64,000 nucleotides of DNA from contig NZ_CADIJQ010000012.1 of the NCBI RefSeq assembly GCF_902859595.1, positions 1-64,000 on the forward strand, written 5' to 3'. Under the pieces are notes generated by a model that saw only the letters and a program-made list of their open reading frames with translations, did not search any database and had not been told where the DNA came from. Source of the stretch: Achromobacter kerstersii. Its GTDB lineage: Bacteria > Pseudomonadota > Gammaproteobacteria > Burkholderiales > Burkholderiaceae_B. Made by a program: the position numbers and the translations under genes. Each line of letters begins with the position of its first letter. The stretch's first letter is position 1. Positions 35,101 to 43,302 of the stretch are shown here, one piece after another.

Positions 35101-35409
35101 GCCGCCATCGAAGCCAGCCGCCTGCGTCTGCGCCCGATCTTGATGACGTCCATCGCGTTCATCATGGGTGTGGTGCCGCTGGTGCTGTCGTCCGGCGCCG
35201 GTTCGGAAATGCGCCACGCGATGGGGGTTGCCGTGTTCTTCGGGATGCTGGGCGTGACCTTGTTCGGCCTGTTCCTGACGCCGGTGTTCTACGTGCTGCT
35301 GCGTTCGCTGGGCGGCAAGCCGCTGCACTCGGCGGCCCCGCATGAAGCGCCGGAGTGCGCCCCGCACATCGACACGAACGCGCCGCCCGCCACGCAGACT
35401 CACGCATAA
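32194..35409 (+). CDS. RND multidrug efflux permease (HAE-1, MexF-like)
   Basis: 1071 residues, full length for the HAE-1 family. The start 'MNISKFFIDRPIFAGVLSILVLLAG' and 'FQLPISEYPEVVPPSVVVRAQYPGANPKVI' closely follow MexF. TM4 carries the proton-relay Asp pair in 'GMVLAIGIVVDDAIVVVENVERN', and 'SSGAGSEMRHAMGVAVFFGMLGVTLFGLFLTPVFY' forms TM11-12. Large periplasmic loops hold the drug-binding pockets. It is a proton-driven trimer exporting amphiphilic drugs with the adaptor and channel encoded on either side. The MexEF-OprN class is associated with chloramphenicol and fluoroquinolone export in related bacteria; specificity here is inference. Confidence 0.95.
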   Translation: MNISKFFIDRPIFAGVLSILVLLAGLLAMFQLPISEYPEVVPPSVVVRAQYPGANPKVIAETVASPLEESINGVEDMLYMQSQANSDGNLTLTVNFKLGVDPDKAQQLVQNRVSQALPRLPPDVQRLGVTTAKSSPTLTLVVHLISPNDRYDITYLRNYAILNVKDRLARITGVGEVTVWGSGNYSMRVWLDPQKVAQRGMTASEVVAAIREQNVQVAAGVIGASPTQGDVPLQLNVNARGRLQSEEEFRDIILKTSPDGAVTHLSDVARVELDAQEYGLRSLLDNKQAVGMGIMQSPGANALDVSSKVRAAMTELAQDFPPGVEYRIEYDPTQFVRSSIEAVVHTLLEAIALVVLVVILFLQTWRASIIPLLAVPVSIVGTFALLLVFGYSINALSLFGMVLAIGIVVDDAIVVVENVERNIAAGLSPRDATYRAMREVSGPIIAIALTLCAVFVPLAFMTGLTGQFYKQFAMTIAISTVISAFNSLTLSPALSALLLKSHHDKQDWLTRGMNRVFGRFFNWFNNMFGRASESYGTGVSGVIRRKAGAMGVYAVLVAATIGVSYLVPGGFVPAQDKQYLIGFTQLPNGASLDRTEAVIRRMSDIALKEPGVQSAIAFPGLSINGFTNSSSAGIVFVTLKPFEERKGAELSGNAIAASLNQKFAAIPESFIAVFPPPPVMGLGTLGGFKLQLEDRAALGYAELDKAKQAFLEKARQTPELGPAFSSYEINVPQLDVDLDRVKAKQLGVPVTEVFDTMQIYLGSMYVNDFNRFGRVFQVRAQADAPFRAHADDILQLKTRNAAGDMVPLSSLVTVKQTFGPEMVVRYNGYTAADINGGPAPGYSSDQAQAAAERVAAETLPRGVKFEWTDLTYQQILAGNAGLWVFPISVLLVFLVLAALYESLTLPLAVILIVPMSILAALTGVYLTGNDNNIFTQIGLMVLVGLSAKNAILIVEFARELEMSGRTPLEAAIEASRLRLRPILMTSIAFIMGVVPLVLSSGAGSEMRHAMGVAVFFGMLGVTLFGLFLTPVFYVLLRSLGGKPLHSAAPHEAPECAPHIDTNAPPATQTHA

Positions 35410-35481
35410 AGCCGGCAGACAAAAAGAGAAGCCAGCGCGTCCCGCCCCACCCGGCGGGGCGCGCGCCAAAGAGAATTCATC

Positions 35482-36960
35482 ATGATCCAAAGACTGACCC
35501 GCGGTTCCGCCCTGCTTGCCGTCCTGCTCGTGCTGGCCGGCTGCGCGGTGGGCCCCACCTACGAAAAGCCGTCTGCCGCCGCGCCCGCGGCATTCAAGGA
35601 AGCCGCGCTGCCCGCCGCTGAAGCCGGCACCTGGAAGCCCGCCGAGCCGTCGGAAGACGCGCTGCGCGGCGCCTGGTGGAAGGTGTTCGGCGACGAGGGC
35701 CTGAACCAGCTGGAAGACGAAGCGCAACAGGCCAACCAGAACCTGCAAGCCGCCGCCGCCCGCCTGGCGCAATCCCGCGCGCTGCAACGCGAAGCCCGCG
35801 CCGGCTTCTTCCCCACGCTGGACGCCGCCTTCGGCCCCAACCGCCAACGCCCGTCGGCCGTATCGCAAGGCCTGCCCGACGGCACCTCAACCTCGCCGGT
35901 CACGACGTGGCGCGCGCAAGGCGCGGTGTCGTATGAAGCCGACCTGTTCGGCCGCGTGGCCTCCACCGCAGACGCCGCCACCGCTGACGCCCAGCAAAGC
36001 GAAGCGCTGTACCGTTCGGTGCTGCTGGCCTTGCAGGCAGACGTGGCCACCACGTACTTCCTGGTCCGCGAACAAGACGCCGAATCGCAGCTCTACCGCC
36101 AAACGGTCAAGCTGCGCACCGACACCTTGCAACTGATCCAGCGTCGCTACGACGCCGGCGACATCAGCGAACTGGACCTGGCGCGCGCCAAGGCCGAACT
36201 CGCATCCGCGCAATCGGAAGCACTAGGCATCGATCGCCGCCGCGCCGCGTCTGAACACGCGCTGGCCGTGCTGCTGGGCCGCGCCCCGTCCGACTTCACG
36301 ATGCCGCCGCAGCCCATCCAGAAGGTCGCCTTGTCGATCCCCGCCGGCTTGCCGTCGACCTTGCTGGAACGCCGCCCCGACATCGCCGCCGCCGAACGCG
36401 CCATGGCCGCCGCCAACGCCCGGGTCGGCGCCGCCAAGTCCGCGTTCTTCCCGCGCCTGGACATCACCGGCGCCTTCGGCTACGAGTCGTCTGACCTGGG
36501 CAACCTGTTCCAATGGTCCAGCCGCACGTTCCTGCTCGGCCCGCTTGTCGGCGCCGCGCTGTCGATGCCCATCTTCGACGGCGGCCGCCGCCAAGCCGGC
36601 CTGGACCGCGCCCGCGCCGTCTACGAAGAAGACGTCGCCGTCTACCGCCAAACCGTCCTGAACGCGTTCCGCGAAGTCGAAGACAACCTGGCCAACCTGC
36701 GCATCCTGTCCGACCAGACCAAGGCCCAAGACGCCGCCGTCGACGCCTCGGCCCGCGCCGCCAAGCTGTCCCACACGCAGTATCGCGAAGGTTCGATCAG
36801 CTACCTGGACGTCATCGAAGCCGACCGCAGCGTCCTCTTGCAACAACGCGTGGCCGTGCAATTGAGCGGCGAGCAAGCAAGATCAGCCGTAGAACTGATC
36901 CGCGCCATTGGCGGCGGCTGGGAAAACCCGGTCCCGCCCGAAACGGTAGCCGCCAAGTAG
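35482..36960 (+). CDS. Outer-membrane efflux lipoprotein (OprN/NodT-type TolC-like channel)
   Basis: 492 residues. A lipoprotein signal with lipobox 'VLAGC' (Cys about residue 21) precedes 'AVGPTYEKPS', the usual start of NodT-family channels. Two OEP repeats form long helical hairpins ('NLQAAAARLAQSRALQREARAGFFPTLDAAFG' and 'RAMAAANARVGAAKSAFFPRLDITGAFGYES'). The C-terminus ends with 'YREGSISYLDVIEADRSVLLQQR'. A trimer would form the outer-membrane and periplasmic duct of the pump. The 72-base gap after the permease gene has no clear terminator. Confidence 0.93.
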   Translation: MIQRLTRGSALLAVLLVLAGCAVGPTYEKPSAAAPAAFKEAALPAAEAGTWKPAEPSEDALRGAWWKVFGDEGLNQLEDEAQQANQNLQAAAARLAQSRALQREARAGFFPTLDAAFGPNRQRPSAVSQGLPDGTSTSPVTTWRAQGAVSYEADLFGRVASTADAATADAQQSEALYRSVLLALQADVATTYFLVREQDAESQLYRQTVKLRTDTLQLIQRRYDAGDISELDLARAKAELASAQSEALGIDRRRAASEHALAVLLGRAPSDFTMPPQPIQKVALSIPAGLPSTLLERRPDIAAAERAMAAANARVGAAKSAFFPRLDITGAFGYESSDLGNLFQWSSRTFLLGPLVGAALSMPIFDGGRRQAGLDRARAVYEEDVAVYRQTVLNAFREVEDNLANLRILSDQTKAQDAAVDASARAAKLSHTQYREGSISYLDVIEADRSVLLQQRVAVQLSGEQARSAVELIRAIGGGWENPVPPETVAAK

Positions 36961-37010
36961 GACCGGTGCGTTGATAGCGTGTATTGGAGTAGTGTGCTGA
37001 GTGTGCTGGA

Positions 37011-37150
37011 GTCAGACTGCATTTTTGAAATTGCAGTCTGACTCCAGCAGCAGACTCCAGCAGCACGAAATTGCAGTCTGACACCAGAATTACGAAACGG
37101 TGGCCACCAAAGAAATGCAGTCTGACACCAGAAATAAATTGCAGTCTGAC
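37011..37150. repeat. Cluster of TGCAGTCTGAC motifs
   Basis: Five copies of the 11-base motif: inverted at 37011-37021, and direct at 37032-37042, 37072-37082, 37116-37126 and 37140-37150. Most are followed by ACC or TCC. The first two form an inverted pair around ATTTTTGAAAT. The same motif forms palindromes beside copy A at 25677-25751. The rest of 36961-37215 and 37522-37615 holds no credible gene. Confidence 0.85.
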
Positions 37151-37215
37151 TCCTCCCTCCAAGCAGCGCATCCACACGCGAAGCGCACACCCTCACGCCG
37201 CACCACCACGCGTAA

Positions 37216-37521
37216 GCTCCACAAGGCCGCCTGCGCGGCCGGCATGGAGCGGGCCCCGCAAGATCTTCCATCACCCACCCCCCGTGGTGAGCTCCCTAAA
37301 AAACCCGTTCGCCCCCGCTGCTTTGAGATTGCAACTGACCGAGTCCGTTGCGTCGGCGGCCTGCGGGGCGCGGGGCGTCGATAAGCCCGAGGGAATCGGA
37401 AGGCAGTCGCCGAAGGCGACAACGACGATGACGATGGGGGGGGCCGCCTAGGCAAGTCCTGAGCGAAGGCTCCGGACCGCAATCGTTGCCCCGCGCCCCG
37501 CAGGCCGCCGACGCAACGGGC
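37216..37521 (+). repeat. Structured repeat element, copy C
   Basis: P4 at 37216-37250 (GCTCCA/TGGAGC outer, GGCCGC/GCGGCC inner), then GGGCCCCGCA and AGATCTTCC. The box GAGATTGCAACTG lies at 37325-37337. P1 arms are 37343-37376 and 37488-37521, 34 bp with one G-T wobble. P2 is at 37406-37420 (GTCGCC-GAA-GGCGAC) and P3 at 37456-37477, with one G-T pair. It lies between the 3' ends of the RND operon and of the convergent membrane-protein gene. Confidence 0.88.
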
Positions 37522-37615
37522 GTCACTCGCACACCCCCCCACACGCAATCGCAATCGCAACCTCATCCTCAGCCGCAACCACAGCCACACCCACACCCAC
37601 AGCCATACCCGCCCC

Positions 37616-38161
37616 CTACCTCCCCCCCTCCAACCACCTCCGCGCCACCCGATACCCCACAAACACATAAAACCCCGAACTATTCGCCACCAACCACGCC
37701 CCCAACCCGCCCAGCAATGCCACCACCGGCCCCACCGCTCTCACATCGCCCTGCGTCCACGCGATCACCCCCAACGCGCCCACCGTCACCAACCCAATCG
37801 CCAGCCGCTTCACCACAACCAACCCCGCTGACCGTCCCGCCATCAGCATTACGACTCCAATCGACAACGCCAGCGCCGTTCCCGCGCACACCGCCACCAG
37901 CGCAAACGCCGCCCATGCCGACCCGGCAACCCGCAGCAGCAGGCTCAGCACTTCAATCCCCACTCCCAGCCCGCCCGTCATCACCAGCACCGACAACGCC
38001 AGCGGCGACCACATCCCCGGCGGCGTATCGCGCGCATCCATTTCCGCCACAAACCGATGCATGGCCGCAGACTCTGCCGGGCGCTTGCCTTCCGCCAGCG
38101 CAGCCTCCACCCTGCGGCACTGCGCAATCAACGCATTCAGGCCGGAGCGGGAAGATGGCAT
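37616..38161 (-). CDS. Predicted small membrane protein coupled to LysR gene
   Basis: 181 residues from an ATG that overlaps the stop codon of the upstream LysR gene by one base (TGATG), which implies translational coupling. The N-terminal 50 residues are soluble and charged ('LNALIAQCRRVEAALAEGKRPAESAAMHRFVAEMD'). Four hydrophobic segments follow. I recognise no family. Coupling to the regulator of the gentisate operon hints at a shared role, for instance a membrane accessory, but that is only a guess. Confidence 0.7.
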   Translation of the reverse strand: MPSSRSGLNALIAQCRRVEAALAEGKRPAESAAMHRFVAEMDARDTPPGMWSPLALSVLVMTGGLGVGIEVLSLLLRVAGSAWAAFALVAVCAGTALALSIGVVMLMAGRSAGLVVVKRLAIGLVTVGALGVIAWTQGDVRAVGPVVALLGGLGAWLVANSSGFYVFVGYRVARRWLEGGR

Positions 38162-39096
38162 CACAACCTCGTCACACCCGGCGCATGTTCCGCCACGGTA
38201 TTGCGCAACGCCGCCATGGCCTCTTGCACCGCCATCGGCCGGAACGCGTCCTCACGCCAATACATCGCCACGGACCCGAAGCCTGACAGCCGCACCGGAA
38301 TGATCTGCATCGCCCGCATCTGCGAAAACCGCAACGCCGCGCGATGCGACGCCACGCCGATCATGTCGCTGTTGTTGATCAGCGTAAGGTTGATCGTCAC
38401 CGAATTCGACTCCACATGATCCACCGGCGGCGACTGCCCCGCCGCCGCCAGCGCCGCGTCCACCGCGTTACGGATCGGCGTGCCCTTGGGCCACAGAATC
38501 CATCGGTACGACAACAGATCCTGCCAACTGGGTTGCTCAATGGAAAACAGCGGATGACGCGGACGCGCCACCAGATGAATCGGTTCCAGGTACAGCGCTT
38601 CAAAGCGGATGGCGGGGTCGTGATGCTCGGGCGCCGAACGGCCCACCACGATGTCCAGATCGCCCTGCGCCAACTGCGCCAGCAAGCGGTCCGTCGTACC
38701 TTCCACCAGCTTCACACGCGCTTGCGGCATGCGTTCCAGCAGCTTCATCACCGCCAACGGCACCGTGTCGGACGCCGACGCACCAGACGCGCCGATCACC
38801 ACACGCCCGCCGCCGCCTTCGCGCAGCGCAGCCATGTCGGCGCTGGCGCGATCCAGCTGCGCCTCCATGCGCTGCGCATGCGCAATCAACACATCGCCAT
38901 GCGGCGTAGGCCGCAGCCCGCGCGCGTGGCGTTCGAAGAGCGGCAGCCCGATGTCGTCTTCCAGGTCTTTCAGCCACTTCGACAAGCCGGGCTGCGTCGT
39001 ATTGAGCATTGCGGCGGAATGGCTGATGTTGCGGGTCTGCGCCAGACTCAACAGCATCTTCAGATTGCGCAGCCGCAGGCGGTGGGTCCAGTCCAT
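38161..39096 (-). CDS. LysR-family regulator, divergent from gentisate operon
   Basis: 311 residues. The LysR HTH is at about residues 6-65 ('LRNLKMLLSLAQTRNISHSAAMLNTTQPGLSKWLKDLEDDIGLPLFERHARGL'), followed by a full substrate-binding domain. It lies 184 bases from, and divergent to, the gentisate 1,2-dioxygenase gene, the standard arrangement for LysR activators of aromatic catabolism. The inducer is probably gentisate or an upstream hydroxybenzoate (inference). Confidence 0.9.
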   Translation of the reverse strand: MDWTHRLRLRNLKMLLSLAQTRNISHSAAMLNTTQPGLSKWLKDLEDDIGLPLFERHARGLRPTPHGDVLIAHAQRMEAQLDRASADMAALREGGGGRVVIGASGASASDTVPLAVMKLLERMPQARVKLVEGTTDRLLAQLAQGDLDIVVGRSAPEHHDPAIRFEALYLEPIHLVARPRHPLFSIEQPSWQDLLSYRWILWPKGTPIRNAVDAALAAAGQSPPVDHVESNSVTINLTLINNSDMIGVASHRAALRFSQMRAMQIIPVRLSGFGSVAMYWREDAFRPMAVQEAMAALRNTVAEHAPGVTRL

Positions 39097-39280
39097 GCAG
39101 GCCCTCGTCTTGGGGGGATTTGTCTCGTATGTATATCGTTATTCGTATGGATAATAAGATAATTTCATTTCAAAACACATAGCTGCTCTGCGCATAATCG
39201 TCTCCATATCGAGACCAGCCGCGAACCACGCGGCGGCCACCCGTAGAAGCCGGCATCAGCCGGACATACTGGAGACAACC
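39097..39280. promoter_or_regulatory. Divergent promoter region of LysR gene and gentisate operon
   Basis: AT-rich stretch at 39121-39180 in an otherwise GC-rich background. CGTATGTATATCG...TATTCGTATG near 39127-39150 contains repeated GTATG/CGTATG half-sites, and CGTCTCCATATCGAGACC at 39199-39216 contains an inverted GTCTC/GAGAC. Either may be a LysR site. The dioxygenase leader has GGAGACAACC before its ATG. Confidence 0.45.
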
Positions 39281-40405
39281 ATGCCCGACAGCCACAGCGG
39301 CCGCGCGGATAGCGCAGCCATTCCTGCCGCCGCCCCCGCCGCCCATCAAGCGTCCGACCGCCCATCGGATCGCAGCGCCGATCGCGCCGCCTACTACGCC
39401 CGCATCGCCAAGAAAAACATGGCTCCCCTGTGGGAGTCCCTGCACAACCTGGTTCCCCGCCAGCCCGCCCCGCGCTGCGTGCCCGCGCTCTGGAAGTACG
39501 ACGACGTGCGCGACGACGTCATGGCGTCTGGCTCGCTCATCACCGCGGAAGAAGCCGTGCGCCGCGTGCTGATCCTGGAAAACCCCGGCCTGCCCGGACA
39601 AGCCAGCATCACGCAAAGCCTGTATGCCGGACTGCAACTGATCCTGCCCGGCGAAATCGCGCCCAGCCACCGCCACACACAGTCGGCGTTGCGCTTCATC
39701 GTGGAAGGCCGCGGCGCGTACACCGCCGTCAACGGCGAACGCACCACCATGCATCCGGGCGACTTCATCATCACGCCTTCCTGGACGTGGCACGACCACG
39801 GCAACGCCGAAACCACCGAAGGCGGCGAGCCCGTCGTCTGGCTGGATGGGCTGGACATCCCGCTGTTGCGCTTCCTGGATGCCGGCTTCGCCGAAAACTA
39901 TCCGCACGCGACCCAACCCGTCACCCGCCCCGAAGGCGACAGCATGGCGCGCTACGGCAACAACATGGCGCCGGTGCGGCACCAGACCAGCAGCGGCACG
40001 TCGCCCATCTTCAACTACCCCTACGAACGCAGCCGCGAAGCGCTGGACGCGCTGTACCGCCACGGCGAACTCGACCCCTGGGACGGCGTGAAGCTGCGCT
40101 ACCTGAACCCGGCCACGGGCGGGTACCCCATGCCCACGATGGCGACCTTCATGCAGCTGCTGCCAGCGGGCTTTCAGGGCAAGACGTACCGCAGCACCGA
40201 CTCCACGGTTTACAGCGTGGTGGAAGGCCGCGGCACCGCCCGCATCGGCGACCAGGAATTCCACTTCGGCCCGCGCGACGTCTTCGTGGCGCCGTCGTGG
40301 CTGCCCGTGCAATTAGCCGCGCTGGATGACGTCACCCTGTTCAGCTATTCCGACCGCCCCGTGCAAGACGCACTGGGCGTGTGGCGCGAAGAACGCGTCG
40401 ACTGA
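39281..40405 (+). CDS. Gentisate 1,2-dioxygenase
   Basis: 374 residues with GGAGACAACC upstream. Ring-cleaving bicupin that opens gentisate (2,5-dihydroxybenzoate) to maleylpyruvate using Fe(II) and O2. The N-terminal cupin has the metal ligands in '[16 protein letters not shown]' (His130, His132) and 'TWHDHG' (His171 region). A second cupin follows at about residues 270-360 ('[33 protein letters not shown]'). The first about 35 residues are an Ala/Ser/Asp-rich extension. First gene of a catabolic operon whose next two genes complete conversion to fumarate and pyruvate. Confidence 0.94.
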   Translation: MPDSHSGRADSAAIPAAAPAAHQASDRPSDRSADRAAYYARIAKKNMAPLWESLHNLVPRQPAPRCVPALWKYDDVRDDVMASGSLITAEEAVRRVLILENPGLPGQASITQSLYAGLQLILPGEIAPSHRHTQSALRFIVEGRGAYTAVNGERTTMHPGDFIITPSWTWHDHGNAETTEGGEPVVWLDGLDIPLLRFLDAGFAENYPHATQPVTRPEGDSMARYGNNMAPVRHQTSSGTSPIFNYPYERSREALDALYRHGELDPWDGVKLRYLNPATGGYPMPTMATFMQLLPAGFQGKTYRSTDSTVYSVVEGRGTARIGDQEFHFGPRDVFVAPSWLPVQLAALDDVTLFSYSDRPVQDALGVWREERVD

Positions 40406-40434
40406 TCCACGCCGCCCCGTTCGCTTACCGCTGC

Positions 40435-40494
40435 GCTTTCCTGTGCGCCTTTCTCCGCGCTTTCCTCATTGCTTTCCTCCGCGCTTTCCTCATT
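40435..40494. repeat. 12-bp tandem repeat, 5 units
   Basis: Units GCTTTCCTGTGC, GCCTTTCTCCGC, GCTTTCCTCATT, GCTTTCCTCCGC and GCTTTCCTCATT lie in the 120-base gap between the dioxygenase and hydrolase genes. Units 3 and 5 are identical, so an alternating 24-bp higher-order unit is visible. Confidence 0.85.
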
Positions 40495-40525
40495 GATTCC
40501 CGCAGTTTCCCTCCAAGGGTGATCC

Positions 40526-41224
40526 ATGTCTTTTGTGTTTGCTCCCCCCGCCCCTGTCGCCGTGCCTGTTGCCGGCAGCCAGGACGTCTTCCCGGTGCGC
40601 CGCGTGTACTGCGTGGGCCGCAACTACGCCGCGCATGCGCGCGAGATGGGCTTCGACCCTGACCGCGAACCGCCGTTCTTTTTCTGCAAGCCCGCCGACG
40701 CCGTCGTGCCGGTTGCCGATGGCCACACGCTGGAACTGCCCTACCCGCCCGAGACCGCCAACCTGCATTACGAGATTGAACTGGTCGCGGCCATCGGCAA
40801 AGGCGGCGCCAACATCGCAGTCGGCGACGCGCTGCAATACGTGTGGGGCTACGCCGTCGGCCTGGACATGACGCGGCGCGACTTGCAGATGAAGATGCGC
40901 GAAGCGGGCCGCCCGTGGGAACTGGGCAAAGCCTTCGACCAAAGCGCGCCCATCGGCCCGCTGCATCCTGCCGAAGCCGTGCGCAACATCAACCAGGCCG
41001 CCATCTGGCTGCAAGTCAACGGCGCCGACAAACAGCGCAGCGACATCGGCAAGCTGATCTGGTCCGTCGCCGAAACCATCGCCTACCTGTCCAAATACTT
41101 CCGCCTGGAAGCGGGCGACCTGATCTACACCGGCACGCCCGAAGGCGTGGGCCCCGTGGTGCGCGGCGACAAGATGACAGGCGGCGTCGACGGCCTGGGC
41201 ACCCTCAATGTGCAGATGGTTTGA
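40526..41224 (+). CDS. Fumarylpyruvate hydrolase (FAH family)
   Basis: 232 residues. Fumarylacetoacetate-hydrolase fold: '[34 protein letters not shown]' at the N-terminus, metal-binding '[15 protein letters not shown]' (E-x-E), and '[34 protein letters not shown]' and '[15 protein letters not shown]'. In the gentisate pathway it hydrolyses fumarylpyruvate to fumarate and pyruvate. It is preceded by the dioxygenase gene and followed 18 bases later by the isomerase gene, which fixes the assignment. Confidence 0.92.
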   Translation: MSFVFAPPAPVAVPVAGSQDVFPVRRVYCVGRNYAAHAREMGFDPDREPPFFFCKPADAVVPVADGHTLELPYPPETANLHYEIELVAAIGKGGANIAVGDALQYVWGYAVGLDMTRRDLQMKMREAGRPWELGKAFDQSAPIGPLHPAEAVRNINQAAIWLQVNGADKQRSDIGKLIWSVAETIAYLSKYFRLEAGDLIYTGTPEGVGPVVRGDKMTGGVDGLGTLNVQMV

Positions 41225-41242
41225 CCCTTACAGGAAGCCTCC

Positions 41243-41881
41243 ATGCAACTTCATAGCTTCTTCAACAGCTCGACGTCGTATCGCGTGCGCATCGCGCTGG
41301 CGCTCAAGGGTTTGTCTTACGACTATCTGCCCGTGAATCTGCGCAAGCAGGAGCAGCGCGCGGCAGATTATGTGGCGAAGAATCCGTCGGCGGGCGTCCC
41401 GCTGCTGATTGATGACGGCGTGCAGCTGTCGCAGTCGCTTGCCATCATCGACTACCTGGACGCAACGCACCCCGAACCGCGCCTGATTCCCGCTGACACG
41501 TTGGCGCGCGCACGCGTGCTGGAACTGTCGGACGCCATCTCCTGCGACATCCACCCCGTCAACAACATGCGCATCCTGCGCTATCTGCAAGACGTGCTGG
41601 GCGCAAGCGATGAACAAAAGACGGCCTGGTATCACCACTGGATCAAGGAAGGGCTGACGGCGGTTGAAGCGTTGCTGGCTCGGCACGGACACGGCGCGTA
41701 CTGCTTTGGCGATGCGCCCACGCTGGCTGATTGCTGCCTGGTGCCGCAAGTGGCCAACGCGCAGCGCATGGGCTGCGATGTGTCCGCCTACCCGCGCATC
41801 CTGCGCATTTTTGAACACTGCAATGCGCAACCCGCGTTCCAGCAGGCCGCGCCCTCGCAACAACCCGACTACACCTCATGA
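41243..41881 (+). CDS. Maleylpyruvate / maleylacetoacetate isomerase (zeta-class GST)
   Basis: 212 residues with AGGAAGCC upstream. Glutathione-S-transferase fold: the zeta-class motif 'SFFNSSTSYRVRIALALKGL' (S-S-T-S-x-R) binds glutathione, and 'GVPLLIDDGVQLSQSLAIIDYLD' is the thioredoxin-like domain. The C-terminal helical domain has 'CDIHPVNNMRIL'. It isomerises maleylpyruvate to fumarylpyruvate between the dioxygenase and hydrolase steps. The stop overlaps the next start (ATGA), so the genes are translationally coupled. Confidence 0.92.
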   Translation: MQLHSFFNSSTSYRVRIALALKGLSYDYLPVNLRKQEQRAADYVAKNPSAGVPLLIDDGVQLSQSLAIIDYLDATHPEPRLIPADTLARARVLELSDAISCDIHPVNNMRILRYLQDVLGASDEQKTAWYHHWIKEGLTAVEALLARHGHGAYCFGDAPTLADCCLVPQVANAQRMGCDVSAYPRILRIFEHCNAQPAFQQAAPSQQPDYTS

Positions 41882-42273
41882 CGACGCCGACTCCCCCGCA
41901 AGAGCCCGACACCCACGGCGCGCCGCTGCGCGCATACACCGACCCCGCCTATCGCCCCTTGTGCGCCAACCTGGCTGACGTACGCGCCAACATCGACCGG
42001 CTCGACGACGAGATCGTGCGCCTGATCGCCGAACGCGCCATGTATGTGAAGGACGCCGCGCGCTTCAAGCGCGATGCGTTTCAGGTGAGCGCACCCGCGC
42101 GCCAGGCGCAGGTGTTCGACAAGGCCCGCGCGCTGGCCACGCGCCACAACGCCGGCTTTGCGAACCTGGAACAGGTGGTGGACGCCACCTACCGCGCAAT
42201 GGTCGCCGCCTTCATCGCCAACGAGCAAACCTATTTCGACACCATGAAAGATGTGGGAGACACGCATGCTTAA
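41878..42273 (+). CDS. AroQ-fold chorismate mutase / isochorismate-pyruvate lyase-like protein
   Basis: 131 residues, overlapping the isomerase gene by four bases. All-helical AroQ fold: 'ANLADVRANIDRLDDEIVRLIAERAMYVKDAARFKRDAFQV' carries the Arg and Lys residues of the active site, and 'IANEQTYFD' carries the terminal Gln. The run 'YVKDAARFK' resembles PchB (isochorismate-pyruvate lyase, making salicylate) more than housekeeping chorismate mutase. No isochorismate synthase is present. Its place inside a gentisate catabolic operon is unusual; it may feed or recycle an aromatic acid, but the reaction is uncertain. Confidence 0.82.
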   Translation: MTTPTPPQEPDTHGAPLRAYTDPAYRPLCANLADVRANIDRLDDEIVRLIAERAMYVKDAARFKRDAFQVSAPARQAQVFDKARALATRHNAGFANLEQVVDATYRAMVAAFIANEQTYFDTMKDVGDTHA

Positions 42274-43276
42274 GTTCTTGCCGCCGACGCACTTTCGCAT
42301 CGCGCCCGCCATGGCTGCCGCCATGCTGCTGGGGCTGGCTGCACTGACGCCCTGGACGACAGCGCAGGCCGCCGACACCTGGCCCGCGCAACCGCTCAAA
42401 GCCATCGTGCCTTTTGGCCCCGGCTCCAGCCCCGATCAGGTCGCGCGTATCGTTGGCGAGAAGGCCGGCGCCATCCTGGGCCAGACCATCGTCATCGAAA
42501 ACAAGCCGGGCGCAAGCGGCAACATCGGCACCTTCGCCATCGCCAACGCTAAGCCCGACGGCTACACGTTTGGCGTGTCCATCACCGGCCCACTGGTGAA
42601 CAACACGCTGCTGTTCGACAAGCTGCCCTATGCGCCCGCCACCGATCTGTCGCCACTGACGCTGGCCGTGCATCAGCCCAACGTGCTGGTTGTGCCCGCT
42701 TCGGCCGGTATCGACAACGTGGGCCAACTGCTGGAAGCGCTGAAGAAGAATCCGGACAAGTACAACTTTCCGTCACCAGGCGCGGGCACCGTATCGCATC
42801 TGGCGGTGGAGCTGCTGCTGCAACAGATCGGCGCGCGCGCAACGCATGTGCCGTATCCGTCGTCACCCGCCGCGCTAACGTCACTGCTGTCGGGCGACAC
42901 CCAATTCGCCGCGCTGCCGCCCATTGCCGTCATGCCGATGGTGAAGGATGGCCGCCTGAAGGCGCTGGCCGTCACGTCGTCCAAGCGTTCGGCGCTGCTG
43001 CCCCAGATTCCGACCTTGGCTGAAGTGGGCGTGCCGGGCATTGAAGGCTCGGCGTGGATCGGTTTCGTGGTGTCGTCGAAGGTGCCGGCCGATATTCAAA
43101 AGAAGCTGTCCGATGCGCTGATCCAGGCGATCCGCGACCCGGAAGTGGCCAAGCGTCTGCAAGCGCAGTTCATGGACCCGGTGGCCAGCACGCCTGCCGA
43201 ATTCCGCACCTATATGGATGACGAGCTCACGCGCTGGGAACCCCTGATCAAGAAGCTGGGCATCAAGGGCCAGTGA
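42266..43276 (+). CDS. Bug/TctC-family periplasmic solute receptor
   Basis: 336 residues from the ATG at 42266, eight bases inside the preceding gene. A signal peptide ('APAMAAAMLLGLAALTPWTTAQA', cleavage at about residue 33) is followed by the Bug fold: 'WPAQPLKAIVPFGPGSSPDQVARIVGEKAGAILGQTIVIENKPGASGNIG'. Bug proteins bind carboxylates, including aromatic acids, in the periplasm, usually for TctAB-type transporters, though most are orphans as here. In this operon it likely binds 3-hydroxybenzoate, gentisate or a related acid (inference). Confidence 0.9.
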   Translation: MLKFLPPTHFRIAPAMAAAMLLGLAALTPWTTAQAADTWPAQPLKAIVPFGPGSSPDQVARIVGEKAGAILGQTIVIENKPGASGNIGTFAIANAKPDGYTFGVSITGPLVNNTLLFDKLPYAPATDLSPLTLAVHQPNVLVVPASAGIDNVGQLLEALKKNPDKYNFPSPGAGTVSHLAVELLLQQIGARATHVPYPSSPAALTSLLSGDTQFAALPPIAVMPMVKDGRLKALAVTSSKRSALLPQIPTLAEVGVPGIEGSAWIGFVVSSKVPADIQKKLSDALIQAIRDPEVAKRLQAQFMDPVASTPAEFRTYMDDELTRWEPLIKKLGIKGQ

Positions 43277-43302
43277 CACGCATCACACGCAAGGAGAATC
43301 TG

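Noticed and set aside
32203-35868. 1221-codon open frame on the minus strand across the RND operon
   Set aside because: It is the antisense shadow of a highly GC-biased gene. The plus strand encodes a full-length, motif-complete RND permease, and the antisense product is His/Arg/Gln-rich with no domain.
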